This document shows, piece by piece, positions 25,144-34,442 of a stretch of DNA of 37,500 bases (positions are counted from its first letter, which is position 1; each line of letters opens with the position of its first letter). Source of the stretch: Penaeus vannamei (taxonomy: Eukaryota; Arthropoda; Malacostraca; Decapoda; Penaeidae). The notes beneath the pieces were generated by a model that was not told where the DNA came from, made no database searches, and worked only from the letters and a program-made list of their open reading frames with translations. The DNA is taken from the NCBI RefSeq assembly GCF_042767895.1, contig NC_091565.1, positions 4,823,891 to 4,861,390 of the forward strand. The letters run 5' to 3'. The translations under genes and the position numbers were made by a program.

Positions 25144-25347
25144 TTGAGCTCACAACCCCACCCCCTGAGTGTAGGGTGGATGAGGAGTGTAGTGATGCTC
25201 TCGCCTGCGTGGCACAGCAGTGCAAGAACCCCTGTGCCATCTACGATAACTGTGCCCCCAATGCTGAATGTCACGTGACCCGGCATCGCCCTGTGTGCTC
25301 TTGCCCAGACGGCTTTGTCGGGAACCCCAACATTCAGTGTCTTGTCG
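25144..25347 (+). CDS. dpy: dumpy exon: DPY-EGF unit
   Basis: A 204-nt symmetric phase-1 exon with donor GTAAGA at 25348. It starts with a short Thr/Pro stretch (ELTTPPPEC), then a DPY module (CRVDEECSDALACVAQQC) and an EGF (KNPCAIYDNCAPNAEC to GNPNIQC). All ten cysteines are present. It is the first exon after the giant array and returns to the one-unit-per-exon plan. Confidence 0.9.
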
Positions 25348-25982
25348 GTAAGATGTTGTTTAAAAGTAGATATAACTGTCTTCTTTCTATTTGGTAGTAT
25401 ATGACTTTTGTTTGTTTTGACTTCTTCCTTTGCAAGTGGTGTAGTGCCTCCTCCTGTTCTCTTCAGTTATTTGATTTTCATTTTCATGCTTTCCTTTCCT
25501 TTATTTATTTTTTTCTTTTCATTTTTTTCTGTTTTGTAATGTTCTGAGCTTTTCGTATGCATGTTGATTTTCATTTATATTTATCATAAGTAGACAGATA
25601 GTGGTATCCTGCAATAATTCATCAGTGTGTAAAACATTTTCATAATTATATGTAGATACCACCAGTTCATGATTAACCTTAATTCAGTATTTTAATGTTT
25701 TCTGTAAATATCTGAATTTAACGGACCTTCACCAGTTTAACGATTCCTGTAGTAATCCACGGCCATAGTCTATTTCAGGCTTTTTGGTAAACACAGGCCT
25801 TAATATCTCGATGAAAAAAGAAGAAAAAAAAAACAATCAGTAGCAACTAACCCGTAAATAACCCATCCAGCGACCTTAACAAGAGCTGCCCCCTTGCCTT
25901 GCAAACGAAAAGAATATATATATATATAATTCATTTGTTAATTTTCTCTTATTTTCTTCCCTCGCGTCAACCGAAAACGCAG
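25348..25982 (+). other. intron, AT/T-rich
   Basis: This 635-nt intron contains T-rich and A-rich runs and a short AT dinucleotide run near 25913-25928. A pyrimidine tract lies at about 25939-25970, but the last 14 bases before the AG (ending 25982) are purine-rich. No further exon or RNA gene was recognised. Confidence 0.8.
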
Positions 25983-26134
25983 CCGGGTGCCGTGCCAACT
26001 CGGACTGCCCAGTGCAACAGGCATGCATCAACCAGGAGTGTGAGGACCCTTGTGACTTCGAGGATTGCGGCATCAACGCTGAATGCCGTGTCGTCAACCG
26101 CCGTGCGCAGTGCTATTGTCCGGAGAGCTTCCTG
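25983..26134 (+). CDS. dpy: dumpy exon: DPY module plus first part of a split EGF
   Basis: This 152-nt exon starts in phase 1 and ends in phase 0 at donor GTGAGG (26135). It encodes a DPY module (GCRANSDCPVQQACINQEC) and an EGF up to the segment CYCPESFL. The sixth Cys and the GDPYVRC end are supplied by the next exon. The usual PGxxG loop reads PESFLG, altered exactly at the junction. The intron is one of only two phase-0 introns in the window. Codons are strongly G/C-ending. Confidence 0.87.
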
Positions 26135-26347
26135 GTGAGGCTGGAATACCACATGCAGTGTTCTATGGGATATATATGTTTTTGGACGAATTTGCGCCTT
26201 ATTTCTATCGTTGTCTCTGAATTTAGAACTAATGCTAAGGTTTACTGGTGCACATAAAAAGAACCAGCATAATCCTGTGCCCTGTTTTCTCTTGAAGAGC
26301 GAGGCTCACTAAACTTGAGTAGAATATAACGAGCCAGTGCATTACAG

Positions 26348-26546
26348 GGCGACCCGTACGTGCGGTGTGAACGTCCTGACTGCGTAGTCGACGAGGAGTG
26401 CCCATCGTGGCTCGCCTGCATCGACCAGGAGTGCGAAGACCCGTGCAACTGCGGCCCCAACGCTGAGTGCCGCGTTGTTAACCATCGCCCCCAGTGCTTG
26501 TGTCTACCAGGCTACGAGGGCAACGCCGTCGTCGAGTGCACGCTGA
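26348..26546 (+). CDS. dpy: dumpy exon: end of split EGF plus DPY-EGF unit
   Basis: This 199-nt exon begins in phase 0 after CATTACAG (ending 26347) with GDPYVRC, which completes the preceding EGF, and continues with a DPY module (DCVVDEECPSWLACIDQEC) and a compact EGF (EDPCNCGPNAEC to GNAVVEC) in which Cys1 and Cys2 are separated by one residue. The donor GTGAGT at 26547 restores phase 1. With the previous exon it totals 351 nt, a multiple of three. Confidence 0.88.
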
Positions 26547-26741
26547 GTGAGTATCTTGGCGACGTTCTTCGGTTGCCGTAGGTGCCGTCTCCGTTGCGTT
26601 TTACGCTTCGCTAGATGTGATCTCTTTTCGTGCCTGTTGATACCGTTTTCTATGTATTGTTTATTTTGTCTGGTTCCGGAAAGTAGCTGCCGACCCTCTG
26701 GCATCCTCATTCACCCTTCACAACTGCCTCCTCACCCGCAG

Positions 26742-26960
26742 GACCCGTCGGCGAACCGTCCTTCAAGGAGTGCCAGACCGACGGCGACTGCCCGAGCAAG
26801 CTGGCGTGCTTCGACGGCCGCTGCGACGACCCTTGCCTCGTGGTCAAGCCCTGCGGGGTCAACGCCAAGTGCGAGGTCATCGACACCCTGCCCTACAGAA
26901 CCATGACGTGCGAGTGCCTCCCGGGCTTCATCGGAAACGCCTACGTCGAGTGCTCGCCAC
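26742..26960 (+). CDS. dpy: dumpy exon: DPY-EGF with RTM-type insert
   Basis: This 219-nt symmetric exon (donor GTAAGG at 26961) encodes a DPY module (ECQTDGDCPSKLACFDGRC) and an EGF whose Cys3-Cys4 loop is lengthened and reads VIDTLPYRTMTCEC. The same loop type recurs at lower positions of this gene (31413, 34931, 35686, 36569) and resembles a known subtype of dumpy EGF. Third codon positions are almost all G or C. Confidence 0.9.
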
Positions 26961-27691
26961 GTAAGGAAAACCCGGCTGGAGTGGGTCGGCCGTTTTGCTG
27001 CCACACTAACATGGATTCGTTGTCGCTAATCAGTAGTATTATAATTATCTTGATTTGATTTACGTGTTTATTAATTCGTTTACTTTTGTACTTAGCAGGG
27101 AACTTTACTAACCCAGTCTCACAATCAGAATTGAATTGGGCGAATGCTTTCTAACCCTGAATGTCAATGTCTGTTAGTTAAATAAGAAAAATCATTTAAT
27201 GATTAACTGTTATTTTTATATAGTTGCCAGTAGATGACATACTATTCAGGGTTGGAATAACTGACAGAAACATGAGAGATATTACATGTTTCTTTGATAC
27301 TACACTTTATATTTATCACGTTTTACTAACCACCTTAATTCCATATCGTTTCAGAAAAAAATCGTCAGTGTATTGAACTCCTTTTTTTTATCCTTTTTAG
27401 GATTATAATATTTTTTATTATATTCATTACTCGAAAAATAACCAGCAGAACCGAACACACATCATCCGAATTCAATAGGGTTATTTGAACTAATACCAGA
27501 CGATTTTCCAAAATACCATTTTTTTTCAAATCTCACAAAATATTCAGGATTTCATTTTAAGGACAAAAAAAAAAAAAGATAATGATAATGGCTTATATCT
27601 TTATAATCAAATCACTCTTAGCAAATATATGTGAACACTATAATGATGGTGATTATTGTGATGCTAAAAAACGACCGAATTCCCACACCAG
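26961..27691 (+). other. intron, AT-rich
   Basis: This 731-nt intron is strongly AT-rich with several T and A runs (for example near 27385, 27518 and 27566). No cysteine-rich reading frame, RNA gene or mobile element is visible. The acceptor CCCACACCAG ends at 27691. Confidence 0.8.
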
Positions 27692-27816
27692 GCCCGACAG
27701 AACCCCCAGGCTGTGCTGCCGATGACGAGTGTGGCTCGACCGAGATTTGCCGCAACCGACAGTGCCTCGACCCCTGTGCCATCCTCAACCCGTGCGCGCC
27801 CAATGCCGAGTGCCAG
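27692..27816 (+). CDS. dpy: dumpy exon: DPY module plus first half of a split EGF
   Basis: This 125-nt exon encodes PTEPPGC, a DPY module (CAADDECGSTEICRNRQC) and an EGF as far as APNAECQ, just after Cys3. It ends in phase 0 at a weak donor GTTGGT (27817); reading through quickly becomes hydrophobic non-EGF sequence and a stop. The remaining three cysteines come from the short exon 651 nt downstream. Confidence 0.84.
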
Positions 27817-28467
<651 letters not shown>

Positions 28468-28540
28468 GTCCTCGACCGTCGGCCCCAGTGTTCGTGCCCG
28501 CCCGGATACACAGGCAACCCGAACGTGAACTGCTACCTGA
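28468..28540 (+). CDS. dpy: dumpy mini-exon: second half of a split EGF
   Basis: This 73-nt exon starts in phase 0 with VLDRRPQCSCPPGYTGNPNVNC, giving Cys4, Cys5 and Cys6 of the EGF begun at 27692-27816, and ends with donor GTGAGT at 28541 in phase 1. Joined with the earlier exon it is 198 nt, a single DPY-EGF unit of normal length. It is too short to be found as an open reading frame alone; the fit of frame, cysteine pattern and splice sites is the evidence. Confidence 0.88.
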
Positions 28541-29402
28541 GTGAGTACCCGATGCCAGTGCACTGTCCGCCTGCTGACTGAATGTTTGTCTGCCTGTCCG
28601 TCTAGAGCTGACAGAAGACGTTTATTTAATACTTATTAATAGTCTAACCCAAAGGATTGTTTAGTCACAGTGATGGATCAGTTTTTAGTCGTACTAACAA
28701 AGTAAAAATGTGAGTCTAGTAATGTTGTAATTCCAAATCTAACGGCCAAGCATATGTTTATGTTGTCGAGCTATGTACAAATAACTTGTGTGTGTATATA
28801 AAATTCACAAAGCCGCAGCACTGTGCATGATGACGTCACAAGCTCACCCACTCGCCACAGCTTGATGTTTGTTGCTTGTTCGTTGTTAGTTATGTGTTCT
28901 CGCTTTATAACATCTCACAAACGCTAGCTTAGATTTGTTTTCGTATGAACTTAGCTTTTTATTATCTTAGTGTGATATGTGTTTGTCGAAGTTGTTGCTG
29001 TAGGTTCACGTTTATTTGTTTTTTTTTGTTTTTTTTACTTGCGCAGTTTCAGCGAAAATTAGTTTTTTATGTCATGTGGAGAAATTATTTTTTACGCGTT
29101 ATTCGGTGTCATGAAAGCACGATGAACCTCCTGCCACAACTTCTTAGAATTGCTTGTTGTGTTGTCAAAAGTCGCGAAGGTGACGCATGGCGACGCTGTT
29201 TTGTTCCCAGCCTCATCGATGCCTAATTCTCGTCTTAAAACACTAAAATGGATATGCATCTTTTTTTTTCTTTCTTTTTTGTACTTTTTGTTACTTTTTC
29301 ATTCGAATACGTTGAGGCTGAGAACCCCAAAGCAGCATCGCCACGCCATTGACGCCCCTGTCAACCTAACACCCTAACACCACCCCCCTGAACCCCCCTT
29401 AG
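28541..29402 (+). other. intron, AT-rich, with a CRE-like palindrome
   Basis: This 862-nt intron contains no recognisable exon. A perfect TGACGTCA palindrome lies at 28831-28838. An open frame near 28945-29226 lacks the gene's cysteine pattern and is treated as chance. The acceptor CCCCCCTTAG ends at 29402. Confidence 0.8.
28831..28838 (+). promoter_or_regulatory. TGACGTCA, CRE/ATF-type palindrome in an intron
   Basis: This is the full eight-base CRE consensus bound by CREB/ATF bZIP proteins. It stands alone in the intron, so an enhancer role is only a possibility; one chance match in 37.5 kb would not be surprising. Confidence 0.2.
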
Positions 29403-29603
29403 CTGCCCCCCGCCCGGCCCGTAAGTGCGAGATAGACATCGACTGTTTTAAAATTGACAAGTGTTTGGATTCTCGCTGTCAAAACCCGTGCTTCGCCGCC
29501 AACCCTTGCCCTCAGAGCTCCGTGTGCAAACCCTACAGGCACCAGCCCTACTGCATATGTCCTGAGGGCACGACCGGCGACCCAAACGTTGATTGTCGTC
29601 CAG
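29403..29603 (+). CDS. dpy: dumpy exon: DPY-EGF unit
   Basis: This 201-nt symmetric exon (donor GTAGGA at 29604) encodes a short basic/Pro lead (APRPARKC), a DPY module (CEIDIDCFKIDKCLDSRC) and an EGF (QNPCFAANPCPQSSVC to GDPNVDC). All ten cysteines are present. The EGF loop reads PEGTTGDP, like the array modules. Confidence 0.88.
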
Positions 29604-30213
29604 GTAGGAACTCTGCCCTTCCCCCCCCACCCCTCCCCTGCCTATTCCCTGTCACCTCCCCTGCCTCCCCCTGGCCCTCCCCCCATCAACTATCTCGTGA
29701 TGCCGAGAAAAGGTATGGGCGGCAGAGAATAATTCCAGGGTGCAAAATTAGAGATGAGATTATGATATTGCGCCATACCATTTCCCAGCAATAAAGTAAC
29801 AAAAAAGAATGAGAAATATATAAAAAAAATAGATAAAATTAAAGGATGATGAATCACAGAGCACACAGCTGATGGCATGTATTCAGATTCGCTTGTGTTG
29901 CACGTCGCTTGTGTACAATCAAAACAAATTTTTCTGAAAGACCTCCCACCCCACCCCCACCCTATCTAACCAACCAACCCCCCTTCAAGGTAAGTTCTAA
30001 ACCCAGTTCTCGTTCGATGCAACTTGTTACTCACGCAAAGACATGTTGGTGCATGAAAGCTGAATGTTTACCTCCACCAAGAATAACACAAACCAAACAT
30101 TTATTTTCATTATTCGATCGTTGTCGTCTCCTGAACCAAATGGACAGAATTATGAAAGCTTGTTCTATGATTTGCATGATTTAAAACTCGTTTTTGCGTT
30201 GTGGATGTTGCAG
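29604..30213 (+). other. intron, no recognised content
   Basis: This 610-nt intron begins with a C-rich stretch (29617-29690), then becomes AT-rich. No exon, RNA gene or repeat element was recognised. The acceptor TGTTGCAG ends at 30213. Confidence 0.8.
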
Positions 30214-30411
30214 TTCCGCCGCTGGAGCCCGCCTGCCGCGCCGACCCCGACTGCCCGACGGACGAGGCGTGCATCAACCAGATCTGCGTGGACCCGTGCC
30301 TGATGGAGGACCCGTGCGGCCGCAACGCCCTCTGCAGGACCCAGCAGCACCGCCCAACCTGCTCGTGCCCCGAGGGATGGGCGGGCAACCCCCAGATCGA
30401 GTGCTTCCAGC
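30214..30411 (+). CDS. dpy: dumpy exon: DPY-EGF unit
   Basis: This 198-nt symmetric exon (donor GTGAGT at 30412) encodes PPLEPAC, a DPY module (CRADPDCPTDEACINQIC) and an EGF (VDPCLMEDPCGRNALC to GNPQIEC). Third codon positions are overwhelmingly G/C, unlike the neighbouring introns to its 5' side. Confidence 0.91.
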
Positions 30412-30768
30412 GTGAGTACCTGAGAGGGGGGCGTCGATACCTGCATGTCGATGGAGGGGAAGGATGCATGACTTTGACGGGGACGAAGGGAGGGGGGAGG
30501 GGGGAGGGTCTGGGGATACCGGGCGCGTGAAGGGTTTTGGTGAGATATCGTTGCAGGTGTTGTCGAGGCCCCGAGACGAGCGGCGTTCGGGGAACCCACA
30601 GCAATAACCAGTAACCTCCTCGCCGCCGCCGCCATGGGCCCCCCGTGGCTACTAACCTGCTTGTCAGCGCTTAACCCGCTTCTGGATATACTGCCTAACC
30701 CGCTGCCTCTAGCTAGACTAACCTGGACAAGGTAAGGGCGCCGTAATAACGTCTCCGAATTCTCTCAG
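30412..30768 (+). other. intron with G-rich segment
   Basis: This 357-nt intron carries a G-run segment at about 30488-30514 with four or more G-tracts on the sense strand (separate entry). The remainder shows no exon or element. The acceptor TTCTCTCAG ends at 30768. Confidence 0.82.
30488..30514 (+). other. potential G-quadruplex in intron RNA
   Basis: Successive G-runs of 3, 6, 6, 3 and 4 bases separated by one to three bases fit the usual G-quadruplex rule on the sense strand. It lies about 75 nt after the donor at 30412, close enough to influence splicing in principle. Folding was not computed. Confidence 0.5.
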
Positions 30769-31140
30769 CCGATTGCCTGGTGGACGAGGACTGTCCCACG
30801 GACAAGGCGTGTGTCAGCCAGAACTGTGTAGACCCGTGCTCGTACAGCGGCCCCGCCTGCGGTCTCAACGCCGAGTGCAGAGCCGTGCTGCACCGTGCCC
30901 AGTGCTATTGCCCGCCGGGTATGCAGGGCAACCCCAGTGTGGCTTGCGTGGCGGTGGGATGCACCTCCAGCGAGGACTGCGCCGACGATAAGGCCTGCGA
31001 CCGCCTCAACCGAGTCTGTATCCCCGTGTGCGAAGCCTCCACGTGCGCCGTGCAGGCCGAGTGCCGCGCCGCCAACCACGCAGCCATGTGCATATGCCCA
31101 CCGCCATTCACGGGCAACCCATACCTCCAGTGCTTCCAAG
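30769..31140 (+). CDS. dpy: dumpy exon: two DPY-EGF units
   Basis: This 372-nt symmetric exon (donor GTAAGC at 31141) encodes two DPY-EGF units with almost no linker: DCLVDEDCPTDKACVSQNC with an EGF ending GNPSVAC, then GCTSSEDCADDKACDRLNRVC with an EGF ending GNPYLQC. The second DPY module has two extra residues before its last Cys. G/C-ending codons dominate. It looks like two single-unit exons without the usual intron between them. Confidence 0.91.
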
Positions 31141-31269
31141 GTAAGCCTCCCAATGACCGAAATCTGTCAAAGCTGCATCAGCACCCGCATATAAATGAAC
31201 GACGCACATATTCCAATAACAGAGAATATTTGGCAAAGGCCTAACCCCCCCCCCCCCCCGCCCCCGCAG

Positions 31270-31503
31270 TGCAAGAGCCGCCCATAACGGAGACCCCGGT
31301 GGAGCCCGAGTGCCGCAGAGACTCCGACTGCCCCTCGCAGCACGCCTGCATCAACGCCATATGCCAGAATCCCTGCGCGCTCGGAAACCCCTGCCTGCCG
31401 TCCCAGGAGTGCCGCGTGGTCGACGGAGTGCCGCTCAGAACCATGGTTTGCGAGTGTCCGCCCAACCAGATCTTGGTCAAGGATGGCGTCTGCATCAGAC
31501 CAG
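31270..31503 (+). CDS. dpy: dumpy exon: DPY-EGF, RTM-type with short tail
   Basis: This 234-nt symmetric exon follows an acceptor preceded by a C-run and ends at donor GTAGGG (31504). It encodes a lead rich in Glu/Pro, a DPY module (CRRDSDCPSQHACINAIC) and an EGF (QNPCALGNPCLPSQEC) whose Cys3-Cys4 loop reads VVDGVPLRTMVCEC. The Cys5-Cys6 loop reads PPNQILVKDGVC and lacks the PGxxGxP motif, a deviation from the other units. Confidence 0.9.
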
Positions 31504-31686
31504 GTAGGGAATGAGAGCCAAAGATACTTGAACACAATGTCGATGAATATTGAATTTCAATTAACCCAATTATTATTTTTTAATCACACGTCCTAAGATG
31601 CAACATTCTTAATGGCTGTTTCAAACCGCAAAATACGAAACCCCTTTCTATATTTTCTGAGAACCAAGCCCCTTCTCCCTGCCCAG

Positions 31687-31878
31687 GCGCGGTCGAACCG
31701 CAGTGCCGCGTTGACCAAGACTGCGCCGACCACGAAGACTGTCGGGAAGGCACCTGCGTGAACGTGTGCCGCCCCGACCCGTGTGGCCTGAACGCCATCT
31801 GCATGGGAGAGAACCATCAGTCGCGCTGCCAGTGTGCCCCGAGCTACATTGGCGACCCCTTCGTGCAGTGCAGGAGGA
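31687..31878 (+). CDS. dpy: dumpy exon: DPY-EGF unit
   Basis: This 192-nt symmetric exon (acceptor CTGCCCAG, donor GTGAGT at 31879) encodes PQC, a DPY module (CRVDQDCADHEDCREGTC) and an EGF (VNVCRPDPCGLNAIC to GDPFVQC). All ten cysteines are present. Confidence 0.91.
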
Positions 31879-32112
31879 GTGAGTTTGGCTGGCGCTTTTG
31901 GCATTTATTTACAGCGTTATTATTGTTATTATTATAATTATCGTTATATATTCATTAGCTTCTGTATCTATACTAACGGACTCTTCCTACCCTCACCCAC
32001 TCTCTTCCACCATCACTCTTTCCCTTACCCTGCCTACCCTCACTCTCCCTCGCCCCCCCTCTCTCTCCTCACCCCCCTCTCTTCCCCCTTTCGCCCCCCC
32101 CCCCCCCACCAG

Positions 32113-32322
32113 AACCCGCCGTATCCGAGACCCCCGACCCCGAGTGCACGACCGACGACCAGTGCAGCGACTCGGAATCCTGCGTCAACCAGTACTGCGT
32201 GAACCCGTGCATCCTGGACGACCCCTGCGCACCCAACGCCTTCTGCTACGTGCGCGAACACCGCCCCGTCTGCAGGTGTCCGGAGGGCTTCGTCGGCGAT
32301 CCAAAGATTGAGTGTCGACCTT
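32113..32322 (+). CDS. dpy: dumpy exon: DPY-EGF unit
   Basis: This 210-nt symmetric exon follows a long C-rich tract and CACCAG (ending 32112), and ends at donor GTAAGT (32323). It encodes a Pro/Glu lead, a DPY module (CTTDDQCSDSESCVNQYC) and an EGF (VNPCILDDPCAPNAFC to GDPKIEC) with all ten cysteines. G/C-ending codons dominate. Confidence 0.91.
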
Positions 32323-32582
32323 GTAAGTGTTCGTTCTCGAGCGCCCTTCTCGTCGGCACGTTCTCTCTCTCTCTCTCGCTCTCGCTCGCTCTCCCGGCCG
32401 TTCCCGTTGAGGCACGAGAGCGGGGGAGCCTCCGGTGTTGGGGATCTTGGGTACTGTGTGTTCGTCGTGTACCCTGGCCTGGGGTGTCATGTGCTTCAAA
32501 GAAGAAAAGGAAAACGATTTGCATTGTCGTGTCTCCGTACTTGGTCTTGTTTATTCAAATATCTAATCGTTTATTCACCTAT

Positions 32583-32655
32583 TTCTCTCTCTCTCTATCT
32601 ATCTATCAATCTATCTACCCATCTATCTATCTCTATCTGTCAATCAATCAATCTA
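32583..32655 (+). repeat. degenerate (CTAT)n tetranucleotide tract
   Basis: Imperfect CTAT/CAAT tetranucleotide repeats follow a short TC run. They resemble common invertebrate microsatellites and have no evident function. Confidence 0.85.
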
Positions 32656-32739
32656 GTCATTTCTCACAATGCGATAAGAATATAGATCCGTCAGTCATTA
32701 TCGGTTCATGACACCACATACAGTACCTCGGATTCCGCG

Positions 32740-32865
32740 CCGGAGGGCAAGAGAGCGCCCTTGCTGCCGGAGTGACACCTCGCCAGGCAGGAGGGCGAGT
32801 GTCAAGGGAACCCTCAAAGCCTCTGACGACTGCGCGACGTGACGATGTGTCATTTCGATGTCACG
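32740..32865 (+). other. cluster of three inverted repeats in an intron
   Basis: Hairpin 1 spans 32740-32770 (ccgg and agggc pairing with gccct and ccgg). Hairpin 2 spans 32773-32804, with arms 32773-32784 and 32794-32804 forming 11 pairs with a single bulged C and a nine-base loop. Hairpin 3 spans 32838-32865 (cgtgac with gtcacg). The segment is GC-rich compared with flanking intron sequence. It could be a remnant of an inserted element or a structured intron RNA; neither is established. Confidence 0.4.
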
Positions 32866-33142
32866 GTGTCACAGTCAGTGCCGTCTTTCTGTCGTGGTTT
32901 TTGAGGGCCCGCTTTTCACTGGAGCGTGTGTGTTTTGTCATTAATGTTTACTAAGCTAACATCTGGCCAGTCCGTACTACTGTTTAAAATATATTTTGAT
33001 GTATCATCTTATGTGCTCATCACTGTGTTCATCATATGTGTTCATCTGTGTTCATCTGTGCAGCAACGAGTTCATAATATTGTCAGCTTGTGTTCGCTTT
33101 TGCTGATAATAACAGTCTGACTGACAAAAGACCGACTATACA

Positions 33143-33173
33143 CGCGCGCGCGCGCGCGCGCGTGCGTGCGTGC

Positions 33174-33256
<83 letters not shown>
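33143..33256 (+). repeat. (CG)n-(TGCG)n-(TG)n alternating tract
   Basis: Pure CG repeats (about 33143-33162) grade through TGCG units (33163-33178) into a long TG run (33179-33254). The whole stretch alternates purine and pyrimidine. Degenerate TG-rich sequence continues to about 33430. His/Thr and Cys/Val open frames across it are artefacts. Confidence 0.95.
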
Positions 33257-33258
<2 letters not shown>

Positions 33259-33925
33259 CGTGTGCGCGCGTGTGTGTGTGTGCATGCGCGTGTGTATCTG
33301 TGTGTCTGTGTGTGAGCGCGTGCGTGCATGTATCTGTGTGTGTGTGTGTGTGTATGTGCGTGTATCTGTGTCTGTCTGTTTGTCTGTGTCTCCATGCGTG
33401 TGATTGTTCCTTTTTGTGTGTGTGTCTGCATGTGCCTGTATGGGACTGAAAGGCAAAACCAACCTGTAAATATATCTGACCGACGCACGACCGAGTCACC
33501 CCGACCGCATGCCATTCGTAGACCCCATGATTCCATGATTCCGAGCTCTCTTCTAGACCAGTAGCCTCATGATCACCGGGCGCCATGAGGTGCCGGTGAG
33601 CGCATGGCATGACCCATGTCCCTTGGCACTCTTTCGTGAGATTATATATCTTCCATTTCAGATTTCTTTTAGATTAATGTATTCATTATTTCTTGATTTG
33701 TCTCGTATGGATTATAGCATACTTGGATATGTTACCTTCGATGTCTAGTCTTTATTTTGTTTTAATATCTTAATATTATTCTAGTCAAGTAGCTTTACTA
33801 ATTAACAAAATGCCTGATGATTTAACTAGTCACCCTAACTAGCCAGTAACTAGCCAACTCTCTCCGAACCTTGTACTGAACCCTAGTTCGAGTGTTACTA
33901 ACCAAGCGGGTATGTTTAGCGACAG

Positions 33926-34150
33926 TGCCAATTCCGGGCGGGGCCACAAACTGGACCACAGGGGGCACAGGCAAGGCTTGCCGCGCCCACCGGGACTGCG
34001 GGCCCGACCAGTGGTGCGAGGGCGGTCAGTGCCTCCGCCCATGCCCCTCCGCGTGCCCTCCCACTGCACTGTGCCGCGTGCATGACCAGCGCCCCGTGTG
34101 CTCCTGCCCCCCCAGCTCCACCGGCAACCCCCAGGACCAGTGCCACCCAT
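33926..34150 (+). CDS. dpy: dumpy exon: DPY-EGF unit with Gly/Thr lead
   Basis: This 225-nt symmetric exon encodes a Gly/Thr-rich lead (PIPGGATNWTTGGTGKAC), a DPY module (CRAHRDCGPDQWCEGGQC) and an EGF (LRPCPSACPPTALC to GNPQDQC), ending at donor GTAAGG (34151). The start shown uses CGACAG ending at 33925. Another AG ending at 33919 (TGTTTAG) would add two codons in the same frame and has a better pyrimidine context, so the exact 5' edge is uncertain by six bases. Confidence 0.85.
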
Positions 34151-34442
34151 GTAAGGCCCGGCACGCAGCTGTCGGAAGTCTCCCGAGTTTCCCCTTTGTT
34201 GGATGTCGTCTTTTTAGACATGTGTCTTGAATTGAATCTCTAATCTTATCTCTAATTTGATCTCTAATTTAATATTGGTTTGCTAATTAATATGATTAAA
34301 CTATTTTTGACTCAAGCATTTGCGTCTGCCAATATTGCATCTTGTAGCCTGAGATTAACATCTACTTAGCTGTTAGTTGGGTGATTGCATATATCGTAAG
34401 AGATCCTGTGGCCTTCCTCTCAACCTGTCCCCTCTACTACAG

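Larger units (their letters stand above)
32323..33925 (+). other. large intron with microsatellites and hairpin-rich segment
   Basis: At 1,603 nt this is the longest intron in the window. In order it holds a short TC/CTCG run (32361-32394), a degenerate CTAT tetranucleotide tract (32583-32655), a GC-rich segment with three inverted repeats (32740-32865), a CG-to-TG alternating tract (33143-33256) with degenerate TG-rich sequence to about 33430, and an AT-rich 3' end. No DPY-EGF cysteine pattern was found in it. Confidence 0.82.

Noticed and set aside
28945..29226. A 93-codon plus-strand frame in the intron 28541-29402
   Set aside because: It lacks the DPY-EGF cysteine spacing, is hydrophobic and T-run derived, and has no splice sites that would join it in phase.
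33566..33591. Inverted repeat cctcatg...catgagg in the large intron
   Set aside because: The seven-base stem with a 12-base loop is within chance expectation for a 1.6-kb intron, and no other feature supports it.
33083..33610. His/Thr, Cys/Val and related frames over the CG/TG tract
   Set aside because: They are translations of the dinucleotide repeat in an intron.
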